DNA from: Paracoccus alkenifer
GTDB taxonomy: Bacteria > Pseudomonadota > Alphaproteobacteria > Rhodobacterales > Rhodobacteraceae
DNA length: 64,000 nt
Direction of reading: 5' to 3'
NCBI RefSeq assembly: GCF_900108405.1
Contig: NZ_FNXG01000003.1
Span: 69,501 to 133,500, forward strand
Below are positions 36,977 through 51,882 of the stretch, one piece after another (position 1 is the first letter of the stretch; every line of letters starts with the position of its first letter). The notes below the pieces were generated by a model, which was not told where the DNA came from, searched no databases, and saw nothing but the letters and a program-made list of their open reading frames with translations. Made by a program: the position numbers and the translations under genes.

Positions 36977-37022
36977 TTCTTCATCATCCAAATATCCCGG
37001 GGGTCCGGGGGCTGGCCCCCGG
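36977..37022 (-). repeat. Dispersed element, copy 7, inside the nor operon between norQ and norD
   Basis: On the minus strand the hairpin CCGGGGGC-CA-GCCCCCGG (37022-37005) is followed by ACCCCCGGGATATTTGGATGATGAAGAAAGG. The A-rich end supplies the sequence just before the norD start. The hairpin is identical to that at 3029-3046. It may lower expression of norDEF relative to norCBQ. Confidence 0.72.
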
Positions 37023-37032
37023 TCCCATCGGT

Positions 37033-37842
37033 TCAGCCAAGCACCGCCACGACCAGATCGGCCAGCCCGCGCTTGATGTCGGCGTCGTCGGTCAGCGGCT
37101 CGATCATCGCTGCGGCAATGGCGCGGTCCAGCGCCATCCCGCCGGCGATCAGCGTCGCCGCATAGACCACCAGCCGGGTGGACACGCCCTCTTCCAGGTC
37201 CTGCCCCTTCAGCGCCCGCAGCTTGCCGGCCAGCCTGACCAGCATCGCGGCGCGGCGTTCGTCGATGCCGCTTTCCTCGATCACGATGGTCTTTTCCTGC
37301 TCGGGCGGCGGGAAATCGAACTCCATCGCCAGAAAGCGCTGGCGGGTCGAGGGTTTCAGCGTCTTGAGGATATTTTGATAACCGGGGTTGTAGGACGCCA
37401 CCAGCATGAAGCCGGGCGCGGCCTCCAGCTCTTCGCCGGTGCGGTCGATGGGCAGGATGCGGCGGTCGTCGGTCAGCGGGTGCAGCACCACGGTCACGTC
37501 CTTGCGCGCCTCGACCACCTCGTCGAGATAGCAGATCGCGCCCTCGCGCACCGCGCGGGTCAGCGGCCCGTCCACCCAGACGGTTTCCCCGCCCTTGAGC
37601 AGATAGCGCCCGATCAGGTCCGAGGCCGACAGGTCGTCGTGGCAGGCCACCGTGTAAAGCTTGCGCCCCAGCCGCGCCGCCATGTGGCTGACGAAACGGG
37701 TCTTGCCGCAGCCGGTCGGGCCTTTCAGCAGCACCGGCAGGTCGTTGCGGGCCGCGGCCTCGAATATCTCGATCTCGTCGCGCTGCGGAAGGTAGAAGGG
37801 GGCTGCCGCCCCCTCCTTCGTTGTCGTTGCATGAGCGTTCAT
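37033..37842 (-). CDS. norQ: NorQ, MoxR-type AAA+ ATPase
   Basis: This 269-aa ATPase has Walker A GPTGCGKT, Walker [14 protein letters not shown] and the sensor-region sequence ASYNPGYQ. The family (NorQ/CbbQ) remodels a target complex together with a VWA partner, here NorD. It starts five bases after the norB stop. Its role is maturation of the NorB FeB site. Confidence 0.95.
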   Translation of the reverse strand: MNAHATTTKEGAAAPFYLPQRDEIEIFEAAARNDLPVLLKGPTGCGKTRFVSHMAARLGRKLYTVACHDDLSASDLIGRYLLKGGETVWVDGPLTRAVREGAICYLDEVVEARKDVTVVLHPLTDDRRILPIDRTGEELEAAPGFMLVASYNPGYQNILKTLKPSTRQRFLAMEFDFPPPEQEKTIVIEESGIDERRAAMLVRLAGKLRALKGQDLEEGVSTRLVVYAATLIAGGMALDRAIAAAMIEPLTDDADIKRGLADLVVAVLG

Positions 37843-37846
37843 CGTC

Positions 37847-39235
37847 TTACTCCGCCGGCTCGATATGGCCGTCCTTGTGGGCCTGCACCGGTCCGGGGGT
37901 AAAGATCTCGCGCCGCACCACCATGATCGAATAGATGAACAGCAGCGCCCCCAGCACCACGGCCACGCCCGAGCCAAAGCGCATCCAGTAGAAGATGGCC
38001 AGCTGGTCCTGCACGTCCATGAAGCCTTCGCCGTTCACCCGCTGAAGATGGGTCTGCACGGTGCCGGCAAAGGTCAGGGTAAAGGTCATGAACAGCATCC
38101 CGCCCGACATCAGCCAGAACGCCGCCATGTTCAGCACCTGGTTATAGGGGTCGCGGTTGCGCATGATCGGCATCGCATAGGTGATGATCGCCAGCACCAG
38201 GCAGACATAGGCGCCGTAGAAGGACAGGTGCCCGTGCGCCGCGGTGATCTGCGTGCCGTGGGTGTAATAGTTCACCCCGTGCAGCGTGTGCAGGAAGCCC
38301 CAGACCCCGGCGCCGAAGAACGCCAGCACGGTGCAGCCCAGCGACCACAGCAGCGCGGCCTTGTTCGGGTGGTCGCGGCGGCCCTTCCAGACCATGACAA
38401 AGGCGAACGCCATCATCGCAAAGAACGGCACGATCTCGAAGCTCGAAAAGATCGAGCCGACCCACTGCCAATACGCCGGCAGGCCGATCCAGTAATAGTG
38501 GTGCCCGGTCCCGAGAATGCCCGAGAACAGCGCCGTGGCGACGATGACATACAGCCATTTTTCCACGACTTCGCGGTCCACGCCGGTCAGCTTCAGCATC
38601 AGGAAGGCCAGGATGGCGGCCATGATCAGTTCCCAGACGCCTTCCACCCACAGGTGGATGACCCACCACCAGTACTGCTTGTCCAGCACCAGGTTGGCGG
38701 GGTTGTAGAATGCGAACAGGAACAGCAGCGCCAGACCCCAGAGCCCCAGCAGCAGCACATTCGAGATCGCGGTCTTGCGCCCTTTCAACACCGTCAGCGT
38801 GATGTTGTAGAGAAAGATCAGCGCCGCGACGACGATGCCCACCTTGACCCACTTGGGCTGTTCAAGAAACTCGCGCCCCTCCATCCCCAGCAGCCAGTTG
38901 CCGTTGAACAGGTCGAACAGATAGGTCACGACCACGCCGGCGGTGCCCAGCACCAGGATCGCCAGCTGCAGATAGGCGAGGGTCGGCGAATGGATGTCGC
39001 GCTCGGCTTCCTCGGGAACAAGGTAATAGGCCGAGCCAAAGAACCCCAGCAGCAGCCACACGACCAGGCTGTTGCTGTGCAGCATCCGCGCCGTGTTGAA
39101 GGGCAGCAGCTCGGACAGAAAGTTGGGCTGCACATAGATATAGCCGATGATCAGGCCCATGGTGACCTGAACGGCAAACAGTGCCATCGCGACGACAAAA
39201 TAGGCGAAGGCTATGTTCTGAGTCCGATATTTCAT
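37847..39235 (-). CDS. norB: Nitric oxide reductase subunit B
   Basis: This 462-aa catalytic subunit of cytochrome-c-dependent NO reductase reduces two NO to N2O at a heme b3/FeB site. Twelve membrane helices are expected. FeB-site residues are in [11 protein letters not shown] (His and the conserved Glu) and [10 protein letters not shown]. The heme b/b3 ligands are in [10 protein letters not shown]. The N-terminal His ligand region is [16 protein letters not shown]. It follows norC by 16 bases. Confidence 0.97.
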   Translation of the reverse strand: MKYRTQNIAFAYFVVAMALFAVQVTMGLIIGYIYVQPNFLSELLPFNTARMLHSNSLVVWLLLGFFGSAYYLVPEEAERDIHSPTLAYLQLAILVLGTAGVVVTYLFDLFNGNWLLGMEGREFLEQPKWVKVGIVVAALIFLYNITLTVLKGRKTAISNVLLLGLWGLALLFLFAFYNPANLVLDKQYWWWVIHLWVEGVWELIMAAILAFLMLKLTGVDREVVEKWLYVIVATALFSGILGTGHHYYWIGLPAYWQWVGSIFSSFEIVPFFAMMAFAFVMVWKGRRDHPNKAALLWSLGCTVLAFFGAGVWGFLHTLHGVNYYTHGTQITAAHGHLSFYGAYVCLVLAIITYAMPIMRNRDPYNQVLNMAAFWLMSGGMLFMTFTLTFAGTVQTHLQRVNGEGFMDVQDQLAIFYWMRFGSGVAVVLGALLFIYSIMVVRREIFTPGPVQAHKDGHIEPAE

Positions 39236-39251
39236 TGTTTTCGTCCCTCGC

Positions 39252-39704
39252 TCAGCCCGCGTCGTTCGGCGGCCAGTTCTGGGTGTTGATGGTGCTGACC
39301 CACACCAGGAAATCGCTGAGCTGGCGGAATTCCTGATCGGTCAGCGGATAGTTCGGCATCTGGCGCCGGCCCTCGATGCCCGACGGCATGGCCTGCATCC
39401 AGCTTTTCAGCGCATCGGCCGCACCTTCGGGATCATCCTGCATCCCCCAGCGCACCATGACATTGCCCAGCTCGGGCGCGAAATACGCGCCTTCGCCCAG
39501 AAGCGAGTGGCAATTGACGCAGGCATGCCGTTCCCAGATGTGTTTTCCGGCCGCAACCTCGTCGGTCAGCGTGGCCTGATTGGTGGACACATTCACGGCG
39601 TAGATGTGGCTGTGCACGGTCATTGCCACGAATATGGCAATAAAGAACAATGACCCGCCGTAAAAGACGTTGCGGGCCATGCTCTTGGTCATGACGTCGC
39701 TCAT
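39252..39704 (-). CDS. norC: Nitric oxide reductase cytochrome c subunit
   Basis: This 150-aa protein is anchored by one N-terminal helix (FYGGSLFFIAIFVAMTVHSHIY) and carries a single heme c at CVNCH. The axial Met lies in GRRQMPNYPLTD. It passes electrons from periplasmic cytochromes or pseudoazurin to NorB. The start MSDVMTKSMARN fits the Paracoccus family. An NNR box lies about 70 bases upstream, so norCBQDEF is probably induced by NO. Confidence 0.96.
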   Translation of the reverse strand: MSDVMTKSMARNVFYGGSLFFIAIFVAMTVHSHIYAVNVSTNQATLTDEVAAGKHIWERHACVNCHSLLGEGAYFAPELGNVMVRWGMQDDPEGAADALKSWMQAMPSGIEGRRQMPNYPLTDQEFRQLSDFLVWVSTINTQNWPPNDAG

Positions 39705-39739
39705 GGCGGCGGTCCCTTCGAGCTATTTCTACTGTGGTC

Positions 39740-39780
39740 ACGATAACGATACCGTGGCCCCTGACCTTGCCCAAAGTCAA
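39740..39780 (-). promoter_or_regulatory. NNR/FNR-type box and promoter of norC
   Basis: TTGACTTTGGGCAA on the minus strand (39780-39767) matches TTGAC-N4-GTCAA with one mismatch. A -10-like TATCGT lies at 39745-39740, about 31 bases from the box centre. This is the spacing of a class II FNR-type promoter and puts the transcript start near 39732. Confidence 0.65.
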
Positions 39781-39799
39781 CCGGCGCGCATTTCCAAAT

Positions 39800-39840
39800 T
39801 TATTCTGTCGGAAATCCGGCGGGGGCGTTGCGGCCGGGGG
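39800..39840 (-). repeat. Dispersed element, copy 8 (degenerate) after nirX
   Basis: On the minus strand, directly behind the nirX stop, CGCCCCCGCCGG-ATTTCCGACAGAATA matches the left arm of copy 6 but lacks two bases of the GATATTT core. It lies between the end of the nirI operon and the norC promoter. Confidence 0.5.
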
Positions 39841-39841
39841 G

Positions 39842-40738
39842 TCAGGTGGACAGAGCCTCCAGCCTTGTGCCGGGAAACCGCGCCAGCGCCTCGTCGATGG
39901 CGGCGCGGTCCAGCAGCACCGCGGCGGTGGACAGGGCATCGGCCAGCGCGGCGCTGTCCGCGCTGACGGATGCCAACGCCCATTGCGGCGCCTGCCCGCG
40001 CGGACCCATGATATGCGGCTGGCCGGCGGGCCCGATCCGCGTCCCCAGCGCCGCCGAGGTCGCCAGCGCGCGGTCGCGCAGCGCCAGCTCGCGCAGCGGC
40101 TGCCCGCCGGGGGCCTCGATCCGCGTGCGCCAGTCGCGCGGACCCAGCGCGCGGATCTCTCCGGCGTCGATCAGCACGTCGCGCAGCCCGTGGCGGGCGG
40201 CAAGCGCGGCCAGCCGGTCGGTGGCCGCACCCTGCGCGATTCCGTTCAGCGTCAGCGCCATGCCCCGGCGGGCAAGGCGGATTTCCTGCGGGGTGACCCG
40301 CACGTCCTGCCAGCCGACCAGCGCGCTTGCGGCGGTTTCATCCCGGCCCAGCCGCCGCGCCTGCCACAGGGGCTGCACGGTGGGGTCAAAGGCCCCGCCG
40401 GTGGCCTGATTCACCCGGCCCGCCAGTTGCAGCAGCGACAGCATGTCGCCCGAGGGGTGCGCCAGCCGCCCCAGCGCGTTCAGCCGGGTCAGCTCGGACC
40501 CGGTATGCAGCGAAAACTTGCGCTCGAACATGCGCAGCGCCTGTTCGGATTTCACGAAAAAGGCGCGGGCGTCGCGGGCATCGCCCCCCTCGACCGTCAG
40601 CTCGACATCGGCGCCCAGCGCCACGCCGCGCCAGACATGGCGGGCGGGGGCCGCATTTGCCAGCGCGCCCGGCAGGGCCAGCGCGCTCGCGACCAGCGCC
40701 AGAAAGCGGCGGCGGGGGATGTTCCTGGTCGTGCTCAT
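39842..40738 (-). CDS. nirX: NirX, ApbE-type FAD:protein FMN transferase
   Basis: This 298-aa periplasmic protein has a twin-arginine leader (RRRFLALVASALALPG) and the ApbE fold. Visible motifs are RFERKFSLH-type helix, GAFDPTVQPLW, LNGIAQGAATDRLA and LIDAGEIRALG. ApbE proteins attach FMN covalently to Thr in a (S/T)GA(T/S) motif of their targets. It is the last gene after nirI and nnrS, coupled by ATGA, so NirI is the expected target. A second ApbE, NosX, ends the nos cluster. Confidence 0.9.
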   Translation of the reverse strand: MSTTRNIPRRRFLALVASALALPGALANAAPARHVWRGVALGADVELTVEGGDARDARAFFVKSEQALRMFERKFSLHTGSELTRLNALGRLAHPSGDMLSLLQLAGRVNQATGGAFDPTVQPLWQARRLGRDETAASALVGWQDVRVTPQEIRLARRGMALTLNGIAQGAATDRLAALAARHGLRDVLIDAGEIRALGPRDWRTRIEAPGGQPLRELALRDRALATSAALGTRIGPAGQPHIMGPRGQAPQWALASVSADSAALADALSTAAVLLDRAAIDEALARFPGTRLEALST

Positions 40739-41933
40739 ATCGCTTCCTTTCCGCCGCGCGGCGTGGTCCAGACCGGCCACAGCGCCACCACAAACAGGGC
40801 AAAGGCCGCGATCCACAGCGCCCCCGCCCCCACGGTTCCGATGAAATGGAACATCTCGGGCCAGCTTGAGGCCGCCCAGCGCAGGCCCGCCGCCACGGGC
40901 AGCAGCACGTAGCCCCAGATCAGCGGGGCCGTGGCGACGATCGGGCGGCCGGAATGGCCAAGGCTCGCCCGGCTCATGATCGACAGGGTCATGCCGCCGA
41001 CGGCGCCCACGCCCAGCAGGTGCAGCCCGGCGATCTCGGACCCCTGCCCCAGCAGCGACAGCCCCCAGCCCAGCAGGCCCAGCGCAAGAAACAGGTAGCT
41101 CGCGTGCATGGTCCACACGATGGGATCGCGCAGCGTGTCAAACCCCCTCCAGCCCGACAGGCGCAGCAGCGCCACCAGCCCGGCGGCCACGGCCACGGAG
41201 CCGGTCAGGGCGTCCGGCGCGCCCAGGGTTGCCAGCAGCGCCGTCAGCAGCGCCAGCACGATGCCCGCCATGTCGATACGGGGCCGCGACACCGGCACCG
41301 CCGCGCCCGGATTGGCGCGCAGCAGCGCATTGCGGGTAAAGGCAGGGGTGACGCGGCCGCCAAGAACCGCGATCATCGCGCAGACCGTCAGCAGCCCGCC
41401 GCGGATGCCCTGAGATTCCGTGCCGGCCAGCCCCATCCAGTCCAGATGCACCAGCAGATCAGCCAGCCAGGCCAGCGTCAGCACGCCCAGGAACATCAGG
41501 TTCTGCGGCTTGGGCCGGACCATCAGCTGCCCCAGCATGGTCGCGGCCAGCACCGGCAGGAACGCCAGATCGACCAGCGCCACCAGCCACGCCGGCAGCA
41601 CCATCGCGAACCACACGGCCACGCGCCCCGCCAGCCACAACCCGGCCAGCACAGTGATCAGCCGCGGCGACGCCGGCTGCGCGCCGGTCCAGTTCGGCAC
41701 CGCGGTCAGAAAGAACCCGGCGATGGCGGCAAAGGCAAAGCCGAACACCATCTCATGCGCGTGCCAGGCGATGGGTCCGGGGGCAAACGGCAGGTCGGCC
41801 AGCCCGCTGGCCCAGACCAGCCACACCCCCAGCGCCACCACGGCATAAAGCCCGGCGGCCATGAAGAACACGCGCCACCCCTCTTGCAGGATGATCGAGC
41901 GGCCAGAGGTGGTTTTTTCGTTGAACACGGCGG

Positions 41934-41937
<4 letters not shown>
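40735..41937 (-). CDS. nnrS: NnrS-family heme-copper membrane protein
   Basis: This 400-aa integral membrane protein has about twelve hydrophobic helices and several conserved His residues (WHAHEMVFGF, LVHLDW, WTMHASYLF, AGLHLLGVGAVGGMTLSIMSRASLGHSGR). NnrS proteins help cells withstand NO and are usually under NNR control. The gene overlaps nirI upstream and nirX downstream by ATGA, giving a fully coupled nirI-nnrS-nirX operon. Confidence 0.92.
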
Positions 41938-46330
<4,393 letters not shown>

Positions 46331-46413
46331 TCGTCGGAATGCGAAACCGGGCGCGCGGGCAACCGCCTGCGCGCCCCACCAGTCCCCAGCAGGCACGGCA
46401 AGGGAAAACGGAC

Positions 46414-47191
<778 letters not shown>

Positions 47192-47199
<8 letters not shown>

Positions 47200-47545
47200 C
47201 ACGGGGCTTATCGCCGCGGCCATCACAGTGGTGATGTCGGTCGGGCTGGCCACGGCGATGACCGCCGCGGTCACCCCTGCCGGACAGGCGGTTTCCCCGG
47301 CCCGGCAGGCACAGCTGGAACATATGGTGATCCAGGATTGCGGCTCGTGCCACGGGCTGACGATGAAGGGGGGGCTTGGCAAACCGATCACCCCCGGCGA
47401 TCTTGCCGGCTTTGACCCCGAGGGGCTGGCGCTGATCATCCTCGACGGGGTGCCGGGCACGGCGATGCCGCCGTGGCGGCCGCTGATCTCGGAACCCGAG
47501 GCGCTGTGGATCGCCGAATATCTGATGAAGGAAAAGACCGAATGA
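47192..47545 (+). CDS. nirC: NirC, periplasmic c-type cytochrome
   Basis: This 117-aa protein has an N-terminal hydrophobic leader (GLIAAAITVVMSVGLATAMTA) and one heme c site, CGSCH. The distal Met is in GTAMPPWRPL. NirC can deliver electrons to NirS or take part in the last heme d1 steps. It overlaps nirE by eight bases and nirF by four. Confidence 0.92.
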
Positions 47546-48705
47546 TCCGCCTGACGCTGACCGCCCTTGCCCTGATCGCGCCCGCCGCCGCGCTGGCGCA
47601 GGACGGCACCACCCTGCGCGGCACCGGCGATCTGGGCGTGGTGATCGAACGCGCCACCGGCTCGGTGCTGGTGGTGGACCAGTCGGACCGCGCCGCGTTG
47701 TGCCGGGTCGAGGGGTTGGGCGACCTGTCCCATGCCTCGCTGACCTTTTCCCCAGACGAGCGTTACGCCTATGTGTTCGGCCGCGACGGCGGGCTGTCCA
47801 AGGTCGATATCCTCGCCTGCACGCTGGAAAACCGCGTGATCCAGGCCGGTAATTCCATCGGCGGGGCGATTTCCGACGACGGGCGGCTGGTCGCGGTGTC
47901 GAATTACGAACCCGGCGGCGTCAATGTGCTCGACGCCGATACGCTGGCGCCGGTGGCGGAAATCCCGATGGGATCGAAAACCGTGGGGCTGGCCGATGTG
48001 CCCGGTTCCCGCTTTATCGTCGCCACCTGGGACGATGGCGAGGCGTGGCTGCTGGACCATTCCGCGGACCCCGCGAACCCGCAGATCACCCGTATCCCGG
48101 ACGTGGGCGCGAACCCCTATGACGCGCTGCTGACCTCGGACGGGCGCACCTATATCGTGGGGCTGTTCGGGGAAAAGGGGCTGACCACCATCGACCTGTG
48201 GGCCGACCCGCCCACGCCCCGCCGCATCCTGCCCGATTACGGCAAGAACGAACCCGACCTGCCGGTCTACAAAATGCCGCATCTGCAAGGCTGGACGCTG
48301 GCCGGCGCCACCTATGCGCTGCCGGCAGTGGGGCTGCATCAGGTGCTGTGGGCGGACGCGGCCTCGGGTCAGGAAACCGGCCGCACCGATGTCGCGGGCC
48401 AGCCGGTGTTCGTCACCGCCCGCCCGGACGGGCGCGAACTGTGGGTGAACTTTGCGCCGCCCGACAACGGCAAGGTGCAGGTGATCGACAGCATGACGCA
48501 TGAGGTCAAGCAGACGCTTGAGCCGGGCAACGGCATCCTGCACATGGAGTTCACCCCCCGCGGACGCGAGGTCTGGCTGTCGGCCCGCGACGATGACCGC
48601 GTGGTGATCTACGACAGCCGCACCTATGAAAAACTGGCCGAGATCGAGGCGCAGGCGCCGTCCGGCATCTTCTTTACCGCCCGCGCGCATCGGACCGGGC
48701 TATGA
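47542..48705 (+). CDS. nirF: NirF, heme d1 biosynthesis protein
   Basis: This 387-aa protein has a signal peptide (about residues 1-18) and a d1-domain-like beta-propeller without the cytochrome c part. Repeated blade motifs such as FSPDERYAYVFGRDGG and FTPRGREVWLSARDDD are visible. NirF acts on a d1 precursor in the periplasm; its exact reaction is debated. It is coupled to nirC (ATGA) and to nirDL (ATGA). Confidence 0.93.
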   Translation: MIRLTLTALALIAPAAALAQDGTTLRGTGDLGVVIERATGSVLVVDQSDRAALCRVEGLGDLSHASLTFSPDERYAYVFGRDGGLSKVDILACTLENRVIQAGNSIGGAISDDGRLVAVSNYEPGGVNVLDADTLAPVAEIPMGSKTVGLADVPGSRFIVATWDDGEAWLLDHSADPANPQITRIPDVGANPYDALLTSDGRTYIVGLFGEKGLTTIDLWADPPTPRRILPDYGKNEPDLPVYKMPHLQGWTLAGATYALPAVGLHQVLWADAASGQETGRTDVAGQPVFVTARPDGRELWVNFAPPDNGKVQVIDSMTHEVKQTLEPGNGILHMEFTPRGREVWLSARDDDRVVIYDSRTYEKLAEIEAQAPSGIFFTARAHRTGL

Positions 48706-49682
48706 CGGAACTGGCGCCCGACTGTCTGGACACGCGGCTGCTGGATGAATTCCAGCGCGATCTGCCGCTGGTCCCGCGCCCCTTTGCCGCCATGGCCGAG
48801 CGGCTGGGCACGACCGAAGCCGACGTGCTTTCACGACTGGCACGCTTGCAGGACTGCGGCCGGATCAGCCGCGTGGGCGCGACCTGCCGGCCGAACACGG
48901 CCGGTGCCTCGACCCTTGCCGCGCTGGCCATTCCCGAAGCGCGGATCGAGGAAGTCGCGGCGATCGTGGGCGCCGAGCCGGGCGTGAACCATTCCTACCT
49001 GCGCGAGGATTCCTGGAACCTGTGGTTCGTCGCCACCGCGCCCTCGGACGCCGAACTGGCGCAGTCGCTGGCGCGGATCGAGGCGGAATCGCGTCTGCCG
49101 GTGCTGTCGCTGCCGCTGGTGCGGCCGTTCAACATCGACCTTGGCTTTCGGTTGCGCGGGCCGCGCGTCGCACTGGGGCTGGACCGCGACGCCGATCTGA
49201 GCGCGCTGCGCGACGACGACCGCCCGATCATGCAGGCGCTGTCGGACGGGCTGGAACTGGTGGCGCAGCCCTTTGCCAAACTGGCCGGGCAACTGGGCCG
49301 CAGCGAAACCGACATCATCGCCCGCATCACAGCGCTGGCCGACGCCCGCATCCTGACCCGCGTCGGCGTCATCGTGCGCCACCGCGCGCTGGGCTGGGCC
49401 GCAAATGCCATGGTGGTCTGGCAACTGCCCGACCACGCCATCGAACCGGCCGGCATCGCGCTGGCGCAGGTGCCCGGCGTCACCCTGTGCTATCAGCGCC
49501 GCACCCAGCCCGGGGTCTGGGACTGGCCGCTGTTTTGCATGATCCACGCCCGCTCGCGCCCCGAGGCGCTGGCGGTGCTGGACTACGCCCGCGCCCTGCC
49601 GGAACTGGCCGGGGTGCCGCACAAGGTTCTGTTTTCAACCCGATGTTTCAAGCAGCGCGGCGCGCTGATCGAGGCCGCATGA
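48702..49682 (+). CDS. nirDL: NirDL fusion, siroheme decarboxylase subunit
   Basis: This 326-aa protein consists of two homologous AsnC/Lrp-like units: NirD-like at residues about 8-165 and NirL-like at about 170-326. Each starts with a winged-helix pattern (LDEFQRDLPLVPRPFAAMAERLG and MQALSDGLELVAQPFAKLAGQLG). With NirG and NirH it removes two acetate carboxyls from siroheme to give 12,18-didecarboxysiroheme. This fusion is known in Paracoccus pantotrophus. Start and stop both overlap the neighbours by four bases. Confidence 0.92.
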   Translation: MTELAPDCLDTRLLDEFQRDLPLVPRPFAAMAERLGTTEADVLSRLARLQDCGRISRVGATCRPNTAGASTLAALAIPEARIEEVAAIVGAEPGVNHSYLREDSWNLWFVATAPSDAELAQSLARIEAESRLPVLSLPLVRPFNIDLGFRLRGPRVALGLDRDADLSALRDDDRPIMQALSDGLELVAQPFAKLAGQLGRSETDIIARITALADARILTRVGVIVRHRALGWAANAMVVWQLPDHAIEPAGIALAQVPGVTLCYQRRTQPGVWDWPLFCMIHARSRPEALAVLDYARALPELAGVPHKVLFSTRCFKQRGALIEAA

Positions 49683-50161
49683 CACGACCATCCCGTCAAA
49701 TCCTGCCGCAGGATGCGCTGGACGACACCGACCGCGCCATCCTGAACGCGTTGCAGGACGGGTTCCCGCTGACCCCCTGCCCCTATGACGACGCAGCCGA
49801 ACCGCTGGGGATCGCGGGCAGCGAGCTGATCTCGCGGCTGACCCGGATGCGCCAGATCGGCGCCATCACCCGCTTTGGCCCGTTCTTTGACGCGGCCGCG
49901 ATGGGCGGCGCGTTTTGCCTGTGCGCGATGGCGGTCCCCGAGGACCGCTTTGACGAGGTGCTGGCCCAGGTCAATGCCCACCCCGAGGTCGCGCATAACT
50001 ATGAACGCACCCATGCGCTGAACATGTGGTTCGTGCTGGCCACCGACCGCCCCGAGGGGATCGAGCGGACCGCGAAAACCATCGAGAAAGAGACGGGGCT
50101 GAAAGTGATGCTGTTTCCCAAGCTCGAGGAATATTTCATCGGTTTCCGGGTGCAGGCATGA
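49679..50161 (+). CDS. nirG: NirG, siroheme decarboxylase subunit
   Basis: This 160-aa member of the NirDLGH family has the winged-helix N-terminus LDDTDRAILNALQDGFPL and the core NYERTHALNMWFVLAT, which contains the family His-x-x-N-M-W-F pattern. It overlaps nirDL and nirH by four bases each and should act in the same decarboxylase complex. Confidence 0.92.
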   Translation: MTRPSRQILPQDALDDTDRAILNALQDGFPLTPCPYDDAAEPLGIAGSELISRLTRMRQIGAITRFGPFFDAAAMGGAFCLCAMAVPEDRFDEVLAQVNAHPEVAHNYERTHALNMWFVLATDRPEGIERTAKTIEKETGLKVMLFPKLEEYFIGFRVQA

Positions 50162-50646
50162 CCGCGCCGCTGGACCCCATCGACCGCCGCATCGTCAAGG
50201 CGACGCAGGCCGGGCTGCCCCTGACCCCCGCCCCCTATGCCGCCGTGGCCGAGGCGCTGGCCCTGACCGAGGCCGAGGTGATCGCCCGCCTTGCCTCGAT
50301 GCAGGACCGCGGCATCGTGCGCCGCATCGCCGTCGCACCCAACCATTATGCGCTGGGCATGATCGCCAACGGGATGAGCGTGTGGGACGTCACCGACGAC
50401 CGCATCAGCGAATTGGGCGCGCAGGTCGGCGCGCTGCCCTTTGTCACCCATTGCTACCAACGGCCGCGCGCCCTGCCCGGCTGGCCCTATAACCTGTTCG
50501 CGATGCTGCACGGCGAAAGCCGCACCGAGGTCGAGGCCAAGCGCGACGAAGTGGCCGCCCTGCTTGGCACCGCCTGCCGCAGCCACGATATCCTGTATTC
50601 CACGCGTATCCTGAAAAAGACCGGGTTGCGCCTGCGCGACGAATGA
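50158..50646 (+). CDS. nirH: NirH, siroheme decarboxylase subunit
   Basis: This 162-aa NirDLGH-family protein begins LDPIDRRIVKATQAGLPLTPAPY and ends ILYSTRILKKTGLRLRDE. The central CYQRPRALPGWPYNLFAMLHG corresponds to the substrate region of the family. It is coupled to nirG and lies 12 bases before nirJ. Confidence 0.9.
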   Translation: MTAPLDPIDRRIVKATQAGLPLTPAPYAAVAEALALTEAEVIARLASMQDRGIVRRIAVAPNHYALGMIANGMSVWDVTDDRISELGAQVGALPFVTHCYQRPRALPGWPYNLFAMLHGESRTEVEAKRDEVAALLGTACRSHDILYSTRILKKTGLRLRDE

Positions 50647-50658
50647 AAGGGGGCAAGG

Positions 50659-51882
50659 ATGTTCCGCCTGACCCAATACATGCACCAGCTGGTCGAGCCG
50701 ACCCCGGTCCGCCGCCGCGGCACGCCCGGCTCGGTCAAGCCGGTGGTGATCTGGAACCTGACCCGCACCTGCAACCTCAAGTGCCGCCACTGCTACACGG
50801 TCAGTTCCGACCACGTGTTCCCGGGCGAGCTGACCCATGAACAGGCGCTGGGGGTGCTGGACGACCTGTCGCAGTTCCGCATCCCGGCGCTGATCCTGTC
50901 GGGGGGCGAGCCGCTGAGCCGCTTTGATTTCTGGGAACTGGCCGAACGCGCACGGGCGCTGGATTTCCGGCATCTGTCACTGTCCACCAACGGCACCAAG
51001 CTGGGCGAGCCGGGCGTGGCCGACCGGGTGGCGGCGCTGGGTTTCGACTATGTCGGCATCAGCCTTGACGGGATCGGGGCCACCAACGACTGGTTCCGCG
51101 GCGTCGAGGGAGCGTTCGACAATGCGCTGGCCGGCGTGCGCGCCTGCAAGGCCCGCGGGGTCAAGGTGGGCCTGCGCTTTACCATCACCAAGGACAACGG
51201 CGACCAGCTGCCGCTGATGCTGGACCTGTGCGAATCCGAAGGGGTGGACAAGTTCTATCTGTCGCATCTGGTCTATGCCGGGCGTGGCGACAAGCACCGG
51301 GGCGAGGATCAGGAACACGCCCATACCCGCCGCGCCATGGACCTGCTGATCGAACGCGGCTGGGACGCGGTGTCCAAGGGCCGCCCGCTGGAAATCGTGA
51401 CCGGCAACAACGACGCCGACGCGGTGTGGTTCATGCGCTGGGCGGAACGTAATTTTGACGCCGCTGCCGTGGCGCATATGCGCGAGCATCTGGTGGCCTG
51501 GGGCGGCAATTCCTCGGGGCTGGGGGTGGGGAATATCGACCCCCAGGGCAAGGTGCATCCCGACACCTACTGGTCCGACTACACGATCGGCAGCGTCAAG
51601 GAAAAGCCGTTCAGCCAGTGGTGGACCGGCGACGATCCCATGCTGGCCACGCTGCGCACAAGGCCGCGCCCGCTCAAGGGCCGCTGCGGCGCCTGCGCGT
51701 TTCAGGATGTCTGCGGCGGCAACACCCGCATCCGTGCCCTGCAACTGACCGGCGACCCCTGGGCCGAGGATCCCGCCTGCTACCTGTCCAACGCCGAAAT
51801 CGGGGTCGAGGGCGATCTTGAGCGGCTGACCGTGACTCCGTTTCGTGGAAAGAGCCATGACCCCGCGCATCGTTTCTTCTGA
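50659..51882 (+). CDS. nirJ: NirJ, radical SAM heme d1 biosynthesis enzyme
   Basis: This 407-aa radical SAM enzyme replaces propionate side chains of didecarboxysiroheme with oxo groups. The SAM cluster motif CNLKCRHC places Cys at 38, 42 and 45. [26 protein letters not shown] and GISLDG are later radical SAM blocks. A SPASM-like C-terminus has more Cys ([14 protein letters not shown] and DPACYLS) for an extra Fe-S cluster. The 3' end overlaps the nirN start by 26 bases. Confidence 0.95.
   Translation: MFRLTQYMHQLVEPTPVRRRGTPGSVKPVVIWNLTRTCNLKCRHCYTVSSDHVFPGELTHEQALGVLDDLSQFRIPALILSGGEPLSRFDFWELAERARALDFRHLSLSTNGTKLGEPGVADRVAALGFDYVGISLDGIGATNDWFRGVEGAFDNALAGVRACKARGVKVGLRFTITKDNGDQLPLMLDLCESEGVDKFYLSHLVYAGRGDKHRGEDQEHAHTRRAMDLLIERGWDAVSKGRPLEIVTGNNDADAVWFMRWAERNFDAAAVAHMREHLVAWGGNSSGLGVGNIDPQGKVHPDTYWSDYTIGSVKEKPFSQWWTGDDPMLATLRTRPRPLKGRCGACAFQDVCGGNTRIRALQLTGDPWAEDPACYLSNAEIGVEGDLERLTVTPFRGKSHDPAHRFF

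Noticed and set aside
37865..39289. Long open frame on the plus strand across norB and norC
   Set aside because: norB and norC are certain on the other strand. The antisense translation is rich in Gln, His, Arg and Asp, typical of antisense membrane-protein sequence.
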